Shown piece after piece: positions 1 to 10,349 of a DNA stretch of 64,000 nucleotides. The DNA is from Carex sylvatica. Its lineage: Eukaryota; Streptophyta; Magnoliopsida; Poales; Cyperaceae. A program made the translations under genes and the position numbers. The stretch spans positions 248,001 through 312,000 of the forward strand of contig CAXKVR010000046.1 of NCBI GenBank assembly GCA_964058845.1, written 5' to 3'. How positions within the stretch are numbered: the stretch's first letter is position 1; each line of letters starts with the position of its first letter. The notes below the pieces were generated by a model that saw only the letters and a list, made by a program, of their open reading frames with translations, had not been told where the DNA came from and did no database searches.

Positions 1-2570
1 TGTGTCTATTGGCGTTTATAATAAAAATCTCTAAAAAAAAAAGAGTTGAAGACTTAGGTGTGACGATGCGCTGGATTGGCGTAGCGTTTAAAATTGGCGC
101 TATGGATTTGTTGGAGCTAGTTTCGTCAATGAGTGCTAAGTATTGACGAAAGCTGACGTTCACAATTAAATTCCATAAACCACAATCAATCCCGATTTTT
201 TATTTATTATATATTATATGTAACTCGTAACGTAATATATAATTGAGTTTAGAGATATTCGTATACGGCCTACGGGCATCAATTTAAGTCTCGAAATGCG
301 AGTTATTACTTATTAGAAAGAAATTAAACAATCCTACCCTAGATAGATAGATAGATATGTGATCGGGACATTTGCGGTACTAATTGATATATGTTGATCG
401 TATCGTATCGTATAACACATGCTACCTTTTTATACCTAGCTTCCTGCTCAAGGGACCCAGGCGTGGGAACCACATATTTGTATTGTGCACAAGACCTAAC
501 TAATTAATTAGGTTATATATCTTCTAGCCTTTCGTCTTCAGTCGTATAACACTATTAACTTTTTTTCTAGTGGTGGTGTTGTGTTTTCTCCGTCGAATCT
601 ATTTTGTGTTAATGATTTTGACACGGCACTTTTGGCTCCAAGCAATACATTTACTTACTGTAGAATCGAAAACACATGTGATTTGCATAGCAAAATTAGA
701 GTGTGATGTTCTTATTAAAAAAGTTTGATGAGTACATCTTCAAACAACGAATTTAAATCATTAAAATTTAAGATTTAAACAGTGAATAAGTTATCTTAAT
801 ATAATTTTATTTTGTAAGAACTAAAAAAATATATGTACTTAATTAGTAAAAAAAATAATAAAATATAAAGAAAGCAACTGCTAATTAATTTTGTTGTAAA
901 TCTTGAAAGAAAAGAAGGTGACAGTTTGAATGAATTTTTTAGCTAATAAATGAGAAGTGATTCCTCCTGGACCTAGTAGTAGTCGGGCTAGGTCTAGTAA
1001 AATCTCAATAATTTATTTATTAAATATATATTTCACCGACCGGCGACCGGGCAGGCGGGCAGGCGGGCATCTCTTTTGAGTTTTGAGCTTTGACCAAATA
1101 ATTAACAAGGTGGAGACCGGAGAGTTGTTTATTTAATTAAGAGCTTCTTAAGAGGATGAGGATTAAAATTTTAATTCTTAACAGTTAAATTAAAGATCGA
1201 ATACTTAATTAGTTGAATTAAAAAATATATATAGACTTAACTTAATACCCTTTTTCTTTTCATATTAATTTTAATTAGTATATATGTAATTACTTAACTA
1301 TATATCCTCTTCCCTCACATTTTTAATTTGCAATATAAATTAATGTAATCATCCTCTCCAACTTAATTAATTAATTGTCACCTCACTAGTCACCAGTAAC
1401 ATGCCAGATCTAAGATCTAAGAAAAACGTACACAAAAACAACTGGCACTGTCTGATGTCATGCCACTATTAGCTAGATAGAACATATATATATATATATA
1501 TATAGATATATATATTTTCATTAGACTTACTGTGTTGTGGTTGGTTGACCAGTTGACCTTGACCCCGCGTAAGCAATTCGGAATTTCCGATCATCCCATC
1601 TACCTCCCTCAAACAAATTACAAACGGATCGATGGTGCACATTAATTAGTTTATTAATTTAATTATTTATTTAGACATCAGATTGATTTTGATCCAGACC
1701 CCCTATACTTGACTCATTTATATGTCTAACTAAGAGGAACGGATTCCCAACTAAATTTGCTTTCTTCATACAAATAATAATCTAATAAAAAATATTTAAA
1801 ATTGGATAGTCAAATTTAATATCGACAATCAAATAAATATTAGAAGATAATTAGTTTTCAACGGTTCGAATTTGTTATTGAAGCCGATTCAATGAGTTTT
1901 AGCTATACTTGAGTTCACCAAAAAGTTTGATGAACTTACAAACACCCTAGTTTTACTCTTAATTATTAAATATCTACAAAAGGTTTTCCAACCGAAATAT
2001 AAATCTGTAATCTCTCCCATAAAAAAATCATATATGTATTTAGATGAGAGACATATTTTTTTTAAATTGCAAAAAGAGCCAGACAATGGGAGCGGAATGT
2101 TCAGAAAATTAACCGATGTTATTCCTCATAAAATTTATATGGACCTTTTCATTTCTCCAGAAAATAAAAATAATAATCGCTCCAAATTCTTACACAAATT
2201 TTATTGGGGGCCGCTTTACACAAGCATTCCCAATGCAAAACCTAAGAAAACCTCTAGGCTCTAGCTAAAGCATGTACAACAAATTAAAGCCAAGAACTTA
2301 ATTGCCTTTCCTAATTAATTTCCTTCTAAATCTTATGCCAAATTTTTTTTAAAAAAAAGAAAAGAAAAAAGAAGAAACAATAAAGCAATAATGACAAGAC
2401 AGCCATTAAGAGTACATGAAAACTCAGAACACCACTTCTAAAAGCATTTTGTAAGAAAATTCTAACTGAAAATCCTCAGCGTCATATATCAAATGCTATA
2501 TATACCAAAAATATCCCAACGCCTGTTAGATAGAGACATATATATATATATATACACACACACACATCAA
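1..2570. other. Intergenic AT-rich DNA, no gene seen
   Basis: No open frame here has recognisable protein features; the longest are under 80 codons and low in complexity. Visible items are a short hairpin near 148-172, a small GC-rich tract of repeated GGCAGGCG units near 1040-1070, and (TA)n tracts near 1483-1516 and 2539-2555. The end nearest 2570 is the 3' flank of the small peptide gene on the minus strand. Confidence 0.6.
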
Positions 2571-2578
2571 TTTATGCA

Positions 2579-2827
2579 CTAAATACTGGCATGCATATTA
2601 CTAACCAAACTCTGATACTGTCTGGTGCATCTCAAATCAGCATGATTTAAAAACTCATAACATGCAACAAAGGCTTCATACACCACCTCCGCTGCCGCGC
2701 ACGACTCAATCATGTACTCCGGCAACTGTGCACATGGACTATCCAAATCCAGCTTCATTGCTAGCATCTGTGGGATTAATGTTACTAGTAGAAGAGAGAC
2801 GGTTAAAATCACCATGGTTGATTTCAT
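2579..2827 (-). CDS. Putative small secreted Cys-containing peptide
   Basis: An 82-residue ORF opening with a true ATG at 2827. Residues 1-23 look like a signal peptide: a basic start (MKS), a hydrophobic core (VILTVSLLLVTLIP) and a small residue before the mature part. The mature part of about 59 residues has four cysteines (near residues 32, 43, 56 and 67), acidic residues and an amphipathic middle. On the minus strand a TATTTAAG-like box near 2920 lies roughly 90 bp upstream of the ATG. A 24-bp perfect palindrome of TAGC units (2832-2855) sits just 5' of the ATG. I do not recognise the family. The Cys spacing does not fit a plain LTP, defensin or ECA1 pattern. It could be a lineage-specific secreted peptide or the remnant of a longer gene. 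Calling it a gene rests on the signal peptide and promoter-like context only. Confidence 0.45.
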   Translation of the reverse strand: MKSTMVILTVSLLLVTLIPQMLAMKLDLDSPCAQLPEYMIESCAAAEVVYEAFVACYEFLNHADLRCTRQYQSLVSNMHASI

Positions 2828-2831
2828 CGCA

Positions 2832-2855
2832 CTTCCTAGCTAGCTAGCTAGGAAG
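2832..2855. repeat. 24-bp perfect palindrome (TAGC units)
   Basis: CTTCC, then repeated TAGC, then GGAAG reads the same on both strands. It lies immediately upstream of the small peptide ORF, in what would be its 5' leader, so it would form a hairpin in the RNA. A role is not implied by sequence alone. Confidence 0.7.
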
Positions 2856-3021
2856 CGCCTGATTGATTTTTGGGAGAAATAGAAATTGATGAATTTTACT
2901 GCCTTACTGGTGATCAGGTCTTAAATATGTGCATATGTAGTTTAAAAGTAATTAAGGTTAATGGAAATTAAAATACAGTCTGGTTCTTTTGTGGCGCTTG
3001 GCTCTGTTATCTGGTACCTAA

Positions 3022-3799
3022 GGTCATGTTTGGTTGTGGACTAAAGTTAATGAGGCCTAACTTGGTTATTCCAACTTAGGCCGATCTAAATTATTCATGT
3101 TTGGTTGATATCTAAAGTTATACCATAACTTAAATTATTCCTTGTTTGATAAGAATTTGATGGCTTAAGGCATGATTTGATATTACAAATTATTTTGTCA
3201 TACAAAATTTGTAATAACAATAATAAAACTATTCTTTGTATTTTTTTTTTCTTTTCATTTTGATTGAAAGAAATTGTACAAAAAAACGAGTTATGTATAA
3301 ATTAATTCTATATCTTAGAGAAGTACATTGTATTTAATGAATCTTATTTAATTTAAGTTATATGTGTACTAATTTATTTGTCAAAAATGTGTTAGGTTGA
3401 TGAACAAAAAATTTATTATTTTGTAGTACAATTTAAAAAATATTTTATTTAATTATTTTTTAGATTGCATATTTTTTGATTTAGAAAGTTGTGTCATTTA
3501 AAAAAAATATTGATTCTATAATTGATAAAGTTATAAGTTTCCTTATATGTAAATGAATTTTTTTTTGCTTATTTTATATTTCTTAAAAAGTGATTAAAAA
3601 TAATAAAAATAATAAAAAGTTAGGTCTCATATTCAATTAAAATTAAACCACCTAGAGAGGTGGTTTAGTTTAGGCCAATTTAGTCCGGCCTAAAGATCAG
3701 CTTATTCCATCTTAGTCCGACTCAATTAAATCACGTTTGGTAGAATAAGTGCGGCCTAAAGCCCTTATTCCACTGTTTAGTCCACAACCAAACATGACC
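3022..3799. mobile_element. PIF/Harbinger (Tourist-type) non-autonomous element
   Basis: The two ends are a 24-bp perfect terminal inverted repeat beginning GGTCATGTTTGGTT. They are flanked by the 3-bp target duplication TAA (3019-3021 and 3800-3802). A GG...TGTTTGG terminus with a TWA target duplication is the known signature of PIF/Harbinger-derived Tourist MITEs. The element is about 778 bp with no coding frame. Subterminal motifs (GGCCTAA, TTATTCC, GTTTGGTTGATA) recur in both orientations near each end, and a short perfect hairpin lies at 3646-3667. Confidence 0.85.
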
Positions 3800-5201
3800 T
3801 AAGAGTTTAATTTAGATTCCCCATTTTTTGGGTTCTACAAAAAGAAAATGTTTGCAAATATAATTAGCATAAAGGAACCTGAATTTACATGTTGCAGGGT
3901 ACCTTTGCATGTTGGCATGCAAAACTGTTGCCATAGAGGATCCAGTTGGTAAATCAGCAAAATCATGTTTGTGCCAAGGACAATACATGGTCGGTGCTCA
4001 TTAATTTTGGGCATTAATAACTAATAAATAAATGAGAATTTTCTTTTCATAGAAATTAATGAAAAAGGTATAGAGAGAAACAGAAATAGTACATAATTTA
4101 CAATTGGTAGAAAGATTGATACAGATTTTATTGATTCTAATAATCAAAAGAGTTTAGATAGCTAGGTAGAAATTCCATCGTTCCTAATTTCCATGTCAAA
4201 TGTAACAAATATTGTTTAACATTTTAATATAACAAATGTTTAGATAGGTAAAAATATTATCTATATAAACTCCATGTCAAACAAGCCTGTATCAAATCCT
4301 GTTGCCGTGGACAGATGAGAGAAATAAAAATAATAGATTATAAGGACCGGTGGAATTTCTACTTATCTAAAATGTTTTGATTGTTAAAATCGGTAGAATT
4401 TGTACCGATATTTCTATTAATATTACAACAACCGCACTTGTTCTGTTTCTCTCTTTACCTTTTCATTAATTTTTATGAATTTTTTTTTTCATAAATGACC
4501 ATGTCTGTACTAATTTTAACAGCTGCACTAATGTTCACTGTAAATAATATATATATTTCAGCAAGGACTGGTGTGACCAAAGTTGATTGATCGAACAATG
4601 TATATATATTGTATAATATTCTCATCTAAGAAAATATTGTATTAATTTTTGCTCGAACAGAAAGGTCGCACAAGTATAATATAGGTAACTAATAGTGCAG
4701 TCCGTAATAAATTAAAATTGCTACAACATAAAAAAAGAATTACATACATATATAAGTATAACAACCCGTTACGAGCGTGGGTTGCATGAATTAATATGTT
4801 ATATTGGAACTTGAGAGGGAGGATTCATATATATATATATATAGATATCCTTGTAGAAAATTAGTAACATTTCTCTTTTATTTATTTTTGTTATGAATGT
4901 TATTTGTTGCATGCGTTTCCTCCAAATAAAGGGAAATAAAGAGAGCATGCAGATGCTCGATCTCCAGGTTCTCAAGCAAAGTTTGTTAATGAACATGGGG
5001 AATCAAGCTAGAGAGCTAGATAGCACATGCATGCATGCGAGATCCGTACTTAATTAATTAATGCTCTGACATTAATTAATTCCTAAATTAATTCCCAAGC
5101 AAAGATTAATTTGTTAAAGAAAATGCAAGCTAGCATGATTTTGCTGATTTACCAATTAACTGGATCCTCTATGCATGGTAATATATATATATATATATAT
5201 A
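3800..5201. other. Intergenic DNA with short repeats
   Basis: Apart from the inverted-repeat element, this stretch holds (TA)n tracts near 4832-4843 and 5180-5201 and AATTAATTAATT runs. I see no gene. Confidence 0.5.
4031..4499. repeat. Diverged inverted-repeat element (candidate MITE)
   Basis: About 40-60 bp near 4031-4085 is repeated in inverse near 4441-4499, including an AGAGAGAAACAGAA block and an AATTAATGAAAA block. The arms enclose about 350 bp with no ORF. I could not fix the exact ends or a target duplication, so its class is open. Confidence 0.4.
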
Positions 5202-5597
5202 GAGGTTGGCTACTATGCTTATATAAGCATATCTCCACATATGCTTATAACTCATTTTTGTGTTTCCAATGTTCAAATTGTCGATCTGAACCGTTAGATG
5301 TGATCTCTATATTGAAATGTGCTTGGAGACCAAATTTTACATTTTTCTGAATTTGTTTACTATTTATTAAGCCACTTTGAAAATCACTGATCCAACGGTG
5401 GCTTAACAAAACAGTAAAATCAGAAGTCACCGTTGGATCAACGATTTTCAAAGTGGCTTAATAAATAGTAAACAAATTCAGAAAAATGTAAAATTTGGTC
5501 TCCAAGTACATTTCAATATAGAGATCACATCTAACGGTTCAGATCGACAATTTGGACATTGAAAACACAAAAATGAGTTATAAGCATAGTAGCCAAC

Positions 5598-5600
<3 letters not shown>
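5202..5600. mobile_element. Fold-back element A (GAGGTTGGCTACTATGC ends)
   Basis: Each half (about 200 bp) is close to the reverse complement of the other. The ends are GAGGTTGGCTACTATGCTTA and its complement. The arms carry the shared cassette: GTCGATCTGAACCGTTAG, then GGAGACCAAATTTTACAT, then TTTACTATTTATTAAG. Both sides are (TA)n, consistent with insertion into, and duplication of, a TA tract. The hairpin would be nearly fully paired, with an AACAAAACAG-type loop. Same subfamily as the copies at 22217 and 40470. Confidence 0.85.
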
Positions 5601-5648
<48 letters not shown>

Positions 5649-5756
5649 GGTTAATTGATATCTTTGTAATATCACCGGGAATGATCGATCGAGAAGTGAG
5701 AACAAGCGAAGTAATTAAGGTTGGCCTCGATCGATCGATCGAGCTTCCTCAGGAAG

Positions 5757-5936
5757 ATGGGTCCGTACTGCATGGCATGGCCTGGGAGACCAAATCCAAC
5801 CATTGGGTTTGGGAGGTTCACTGTTCACATGCATCTACTTCTCTATCAACCTCAGCATTCCTTCCGTGGCGCTCCCGCATGCATCTCGGTGTTAATTATA
5901 CTGGATGGATACTGCTGTACTCCTTCTGCTAGCTAG
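5757..5936 (+). CDS. Short GC-richer ORF, doubtful
   Basis: A 59-codon ATG frame whose base composition is clearly less AT-rich than its surroundings. It starts MGPYCMAWPGRP and has six cysteines or aromatics near the end, but no signal peptide, domain or homologue that I recognise. It is preceded by a GATCGATC run and a (TA)n tract. It may be an exon fragment, part of a non-coding RNA or chance. It is listed only because its composition stands out. Confidence 0.15.
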   Translation: MGPYCMAWPGRPNPTIGFGRFTVHMHLLLYQPQHSFRGAPACISVLIILDGYCCTPSAS

Positions 5937-6132
5937 TTCATCATATTAAAGTTTCATGAGAACCAGCAATTAATGTTTTTATTAATTCTGACCTTTTTTG
6001 TTGATGTGCAGCCACCTCAAACCTACTTGTAGAATTAAGAATTACCTTATCCTTCTACTCAAGCTATAAATTCTGGAAATAAAAAAATGCAGTCAGACAC
6101 CTTGCCTCTTTTCACAAATGCCCCTATGCTTG

Positions 6133-6690
6133 CACTAGTGGAAAATATGAAATCGGGATCGGTTATATACGTATATTAGTATCGGAATACAACCGATCCT
6201 GATGAAGGTGATACAGATACTACAATAATATGGATCGGTTAAATAACGATCCAAATAAAAACTATCAAGATCGGTTGTTTAAACAACCGATCCAGATAGT
6301 AACTATCTGGATCGGTTTTTACCTACAAACCGATTCAGATTACAGACTATATGGATCGGTTCTTAGCTAAGCACCGATCCAGATAGTCTGTAATCTGGAT
6401 CGATTCACTATTAAAGAACTGATCCAGATTACTTTTAATTAGTTCTTAATTTTTTAAATTCAGAAAATAACTATTAGGATCGATTTTAAATAGAACTGAT
6501 CTAGATTACTGACTATCTGGATCGGTTCTTAGCTCCAAACCGATCCAGATAGTCAGTAATCTGGATCGGTTATATTTAAAACCGATCATAATTATTATTT
6601 TTAATTAGTTTTTAATTTTTTAAATTAAGAAAATATTTATTAGGATCGGTTCTATTTAAAACCGATCCAGATAGTCAAATTGAATCTAAA
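6133..6690. repeat. CACTA terminal and subterminal repeat array
   Basis: Many copies of GGATCGGTT and its complement AACCGATCC, spaced 20-60 bp apart in alternating orientation. Several are joined as mirrored pairs around AGATAGT/ACTATCT (for example near 6280-6320 and 6340-6400). Neighbouring copies could form stem-loops. This is the usual architecture of the terminal 500 bp of CACTA elements. Confidence 0.8.
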
Positions 6691-6911
6691 TTTTTTTTTT
6701 ATTAAATGACCAGCTTCCATATTTTGCTGGCCAAAATACATGCTAAAATATCACAAATCCTAAATTAAATATCACACATCCTAAATTATGTATCATACAC
6801 ATACAAGTTCAGATTTAAATATCACATACACATCCTAAATTAAATATCATACACATCCTAAATTATTACAAAAAATTCATGTTCATGCAAATTAAGATTA
6901 CACATCACATT

Positions 6912-8586
6912 CTAAATTGTTGTACTTCTTCTCGGCTTTACCTCATTTACAAAAACTTGAACCCATATTTTCCGAAAGCCGCCCAAGCGTTGTACAGTAT
7001 GTTTAGCGGGAATATCCTGTATTTTTTAAAAGATAGAAGAGCATGCACAATTAATTTTGTATTTTATTATATTTGAAGCAACGATGCATCATTACTTTTG
7101 AAAAATATATAAATGCATATATACCCTTAAGTTCAGAAAAGCATCGATGTGTTCGTTTATTATGTCTTGCATGAGCAACATGACATAATATGCACATTCC
7201 CAGCCGGCTAGTTGTTGTGGGCACTATATAACAAGTTTGAAAAAATTGAAATGTATGTTAATGAGCATACAAATGGCTTATATGTCTACATATTCACAAT
7301 ATTTTGCATCTAGGTCCCTATAATCATATCTCAATAGAAACTATTACCTTGCAATCGTTATAAATCGTTAAAGAAGTACCCATTAGCCTGAAAAAGACAC
7401 TGTTGAAAAATGAACACATTGAACAATCAGTACTTACGAGAGATATTTAAAATGATAAAATAATAAAAAATCATTAGCATTCTAAACAAACGTAAAATGT
7501 AGGAAGACACTTACTCCTCGACCGCAGCAGTGATCATTAGCATTTTTTTACTCTTTTTATCGGAATCGTACACGTACAATGCACTGTCTCTTGGCATAAG
7601 CACGACTAATATCCAATGATTCCTGCATGTTAGGTTTGTAGCATGTCATATTCTATAATTTATATGAATTGAAATAAATATAATAAAATTAGAATATATA
7701 TATAACACTAACATCTGATGGTAAGGTATGAATATCAATCTCTTGTCCCGATTTGCTTTGAGTGTTTCCCCTATGTATTGAAGTGTACCTCCTCGGTCAT
7801 CATGCAGCATAGTGGCAATCGTTCGCAGGGAGTCAATGAAACCAATCTGCTCATTGGGAAATTCCTCCTTTATAAATTTGGGCCAATACCTAAAAAAAAG
7901 AAGGCATACAAGTGTCCTCAATTTTGTGAAATTTGAATTAAAAGTACTAAATTCTGCAATTATTACGAATATTAACTCACAACATCCAAATCTGAATGAC
8001 TGGTACAGTGAGCCACTCCCATGGTGTAAGCAAGGCCTCATAATCATCTGCATAAACGGATATGGAGTCTGCTAAACAGAAAATATCAAGTGGCAGATCG
8101 ATTTTGAATGGACTGCCATCTAGTTCTGAAAACTGATCATGCAGCTACTTGAATGTTCATCCCAGCTTGTCAAAATTGATATGATCAAATGCCTTGATGT
8201 GACTCGTTGCGTTCCGACCTCCAGGAACTTTAACCTTTTTGCGTGGTTCCTGCAAAATTTCGTAATAAATTGAAATAAAATCCAGAATCAACTATAACTC
8301 TATCATATAGATACAAATTAAGACGTATAAGAACTTAATAATAATATACCTCATCTGAACCGATCAATATCATGGACATTGGCCATGCAGTGAAACTGTC
8401 GAGGACCGATGCAAGGGTTAACTGCTCGCCATTTGATATAGGTAAGGGGAGGTCTAAGAAGTCCGCATCCTGAATAGCATCCACCGTTACTCTTGCATGG
8501 TCGGGCGGCATAGCCCTAATGTGAATTGTTCCACCTTGTACAACCGGAACATGAATTGTCCCTCCGACCACTACAAGAGTATTCCC
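6912..8586 (-). pseudogene. CACTA-borne Ulp1-like cysteine protease (C48), 5'-truncated
   Basis: I can join seven minus-strand exons with GT-AG borders and consistent phase: 8586-8350, 8249-7981, 7889-7713, 7622-7515, 7387-7348, 7223-7125 and 7016-6912 (stop TAG). The product holds the segments typical of the Ulp1/SUMO-protease-like protein of plant CACTA elements. These are a PLPISNGEQ...FTAWP block, a YADDYEALLTPWEW block, YWPKFIKEEFPNE, then the catalytic His in NHWILVV, the Asp in YVYDS, the Gln in PQQLAGW and the Cys in WECAYYVMLLMQDI. The triad-bearing part is intact. Two in-frame stops (TGA at 8157-8159 and TAG at 8145-8147) break exon 2, and the copia insertion removes the 5' end. As a family these are predicted to cleave SUMO-like conjugates; activity of this copy is not expected. 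Confidence 0.8.
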
Positions 8587-10336
8587 TGAAAGATATGTGT
8601 TTTGAAAGTTATCATTTTTTGTAATGATTTATATATTGTTCATGATTTTGAATATTATTATTATGTATTCTTGTTCCTTGATATTTATATGTTATATCTT
8701 TGGAAATATTCAAGAAGATGCTCTTGGTCTTGAATCATAGAACTTCAAAGATGAGAAATATTTAATCACTAAATAAGTTCACAATCGTGGTAATTAAGGA
8801 GGAACATTAATTACCGATGAAGATTGTCATGTTGATTAAAAGTACATTGTAGTTCTATAAATGTGGATAAGAGATTATCATTTAATGACATGAATATATA
8901 AAATGTGTATTTTATATATTGAAAATGACCTAAATGAATGAAACATTATATGGATTGTGTTTTGTGTCATTAATGTTTTCATTGTGTCTTCATAATCTTA
9001 GATATGAGATGTGTAGATTTTTCACATATGAATTATATAATGTGATTGCTATTTAAATACTATCTTGTGATAGGAATAAAATAGTAGTTTGTTGTGTACA
9101 ACTTGTGCGGGAGAAATCTATATGTTAATACATTGTCCCTCAATTTGAGTTATGATATTACTGGGCCTCTTGGTAAAGTGGAATTATATCACATGCAATA
9201 TAACTGATGTAGTTATAATTATAATTCACTTGAGAGACCAAGAAAATAAATATAATGCAAAAATGACACGATCCTATTTTGCATATTATTCATAATATCA
9301 TGTGACAATGATAGAGACGAAATTAGTGATTGAGTAAATGATTACTATGTCGTTTGGATAACTATAATGTAATGATAGAACCTCTTATAGTCAATAATAT
9401 AAAGTTTTATATTATTGCCAAGATGACATAAATTCTGTATACGGTCACACCAACTGAAAAGAAATAACAAGTATTTTACATTTCATAGTGATGTATAAGA
9501 TAAAATACATGAGATGAAATGCTAAAATAAAATGTCATAATATGACATGCTTAGACCTTAAATAAATTTATGAAGTTATGCAAATATTATTTAGTATAAT
9601 GTTTGAATGCATTATAAGAATAATATAAATGTTGTATAATAGAATAATATGAATAATAATATTTGTTCATAAATTAATTTATTAAACCAATCACAATATG
9701 ATATTAAAGAGATCATAAAATGGCAAAACAAGGCTAGTGGCATGTGTGTAATTAATTTAAACATTACACAAATGGATGCCATAGCCCTTGCCTATTAAAG
9801 AAGGTGTAATTAAGGAAAATGAAGCTAATTTTTCTGCCAAAAACGTAGCTAAAATTGACCAAATTTCAACAGCCATTTTCTTCTTCTCCTTGGCCAAAAG
9901 TTAAGAAGCATGCTCTCTCATTTTCTCTTGTTAGGTTTAGCCACCAATAAATCAAATAGTTTATTGATTTGAAGATCAAGAGGTGGTTGGATCTAAGCTT
10001 TGAACTTCACATCCATCTATCTAAGAGGTGTGCTAGTTCATTGTTTAGGTTCAAGGTGAACCAAGAGGTGCTTCTAAGAGAACGGCGGTTCCAAGAGACC
10101 TAGAAGGGAAATCGACTTCCCTCTAACAAGAGATTTGACAATCTCTTTAGGTATAAATTCTTATCTCATCTTATATGAGAAATAAATTTATTTAATTTTA
10201 TTTGAAGCACATGAGATGCTAGAAGAATTTATTTAACGTAATATTGTTTGCACTTGTCATACAAATAAGATCCGTTGTTTATTGAGTTAATTTTTTTTTA
10301 TTTTTACCCTCTTGATATACACATGAAATCCCTACA
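8587..10336 (+). repeat. Copia 5' LTR
   Basis: Starts TGAAAGATATGTG and ends CCCTACA just before the primer-binding site, about 1750 bp. Base for base it matches 16095-17797 apart from scattered substitutions (for example GGGCCT versus GGGCCC near 9170 and 16670) and a more diverged stretch near 9890-9960. Confidence 0.85.
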
Positions 10337-10337
10337 G

Positions 10338-10349
10338 TAGTATCAGAGC
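10338..10349 (+). other. Copia primer-binding site
   Basis: TAGTATCAGAGC directly after the 5' LTR differs at one base from the TGGTATCAGAGC site used by most plant Ty1-copia elements for initiator Met tRNA priming. Confidence 0.8.

Larger units (their letters stand above)
6133..8586 (-). mobile_element. CACTA (En/Spm-like) transposon, 3' part, truncated
   Basis: The terminus CACTAGTGGAAAA starts at 6133, and CACTA is the hallmark end of the superfamily. From about 6155 to 6680 there is a dense set of subterminal direct and inverted repeats built on GATCGGTT / AACCGATCC, with a repeated ATCTGGATCGG unit, as expected for CACTA transposase-binding regions. Inside, on the minus strand, is a Ulp1-type protease gene of the kind carried by plant CACTA elements. 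The coding part runs without interruption into the 5' LTR of the copia element at 8587. No matching opposite end or transposase is found beyond the copia element, so the rest has been lost or lies outside this locus. Confidence 0.85.

Noticed and set aside
5245..5705. ORFs within fold-back element A
   Set aside because: The same peptide text appears on both strands and in other copies because the element is an inverted repeat; it is not protein coding.
8563..8586. CACTACAAGAG as the second end of the CACTA element
   Set aside because: It has the wrong orientation for a right-hand end, and the Ulp1 reading frame runs through it.
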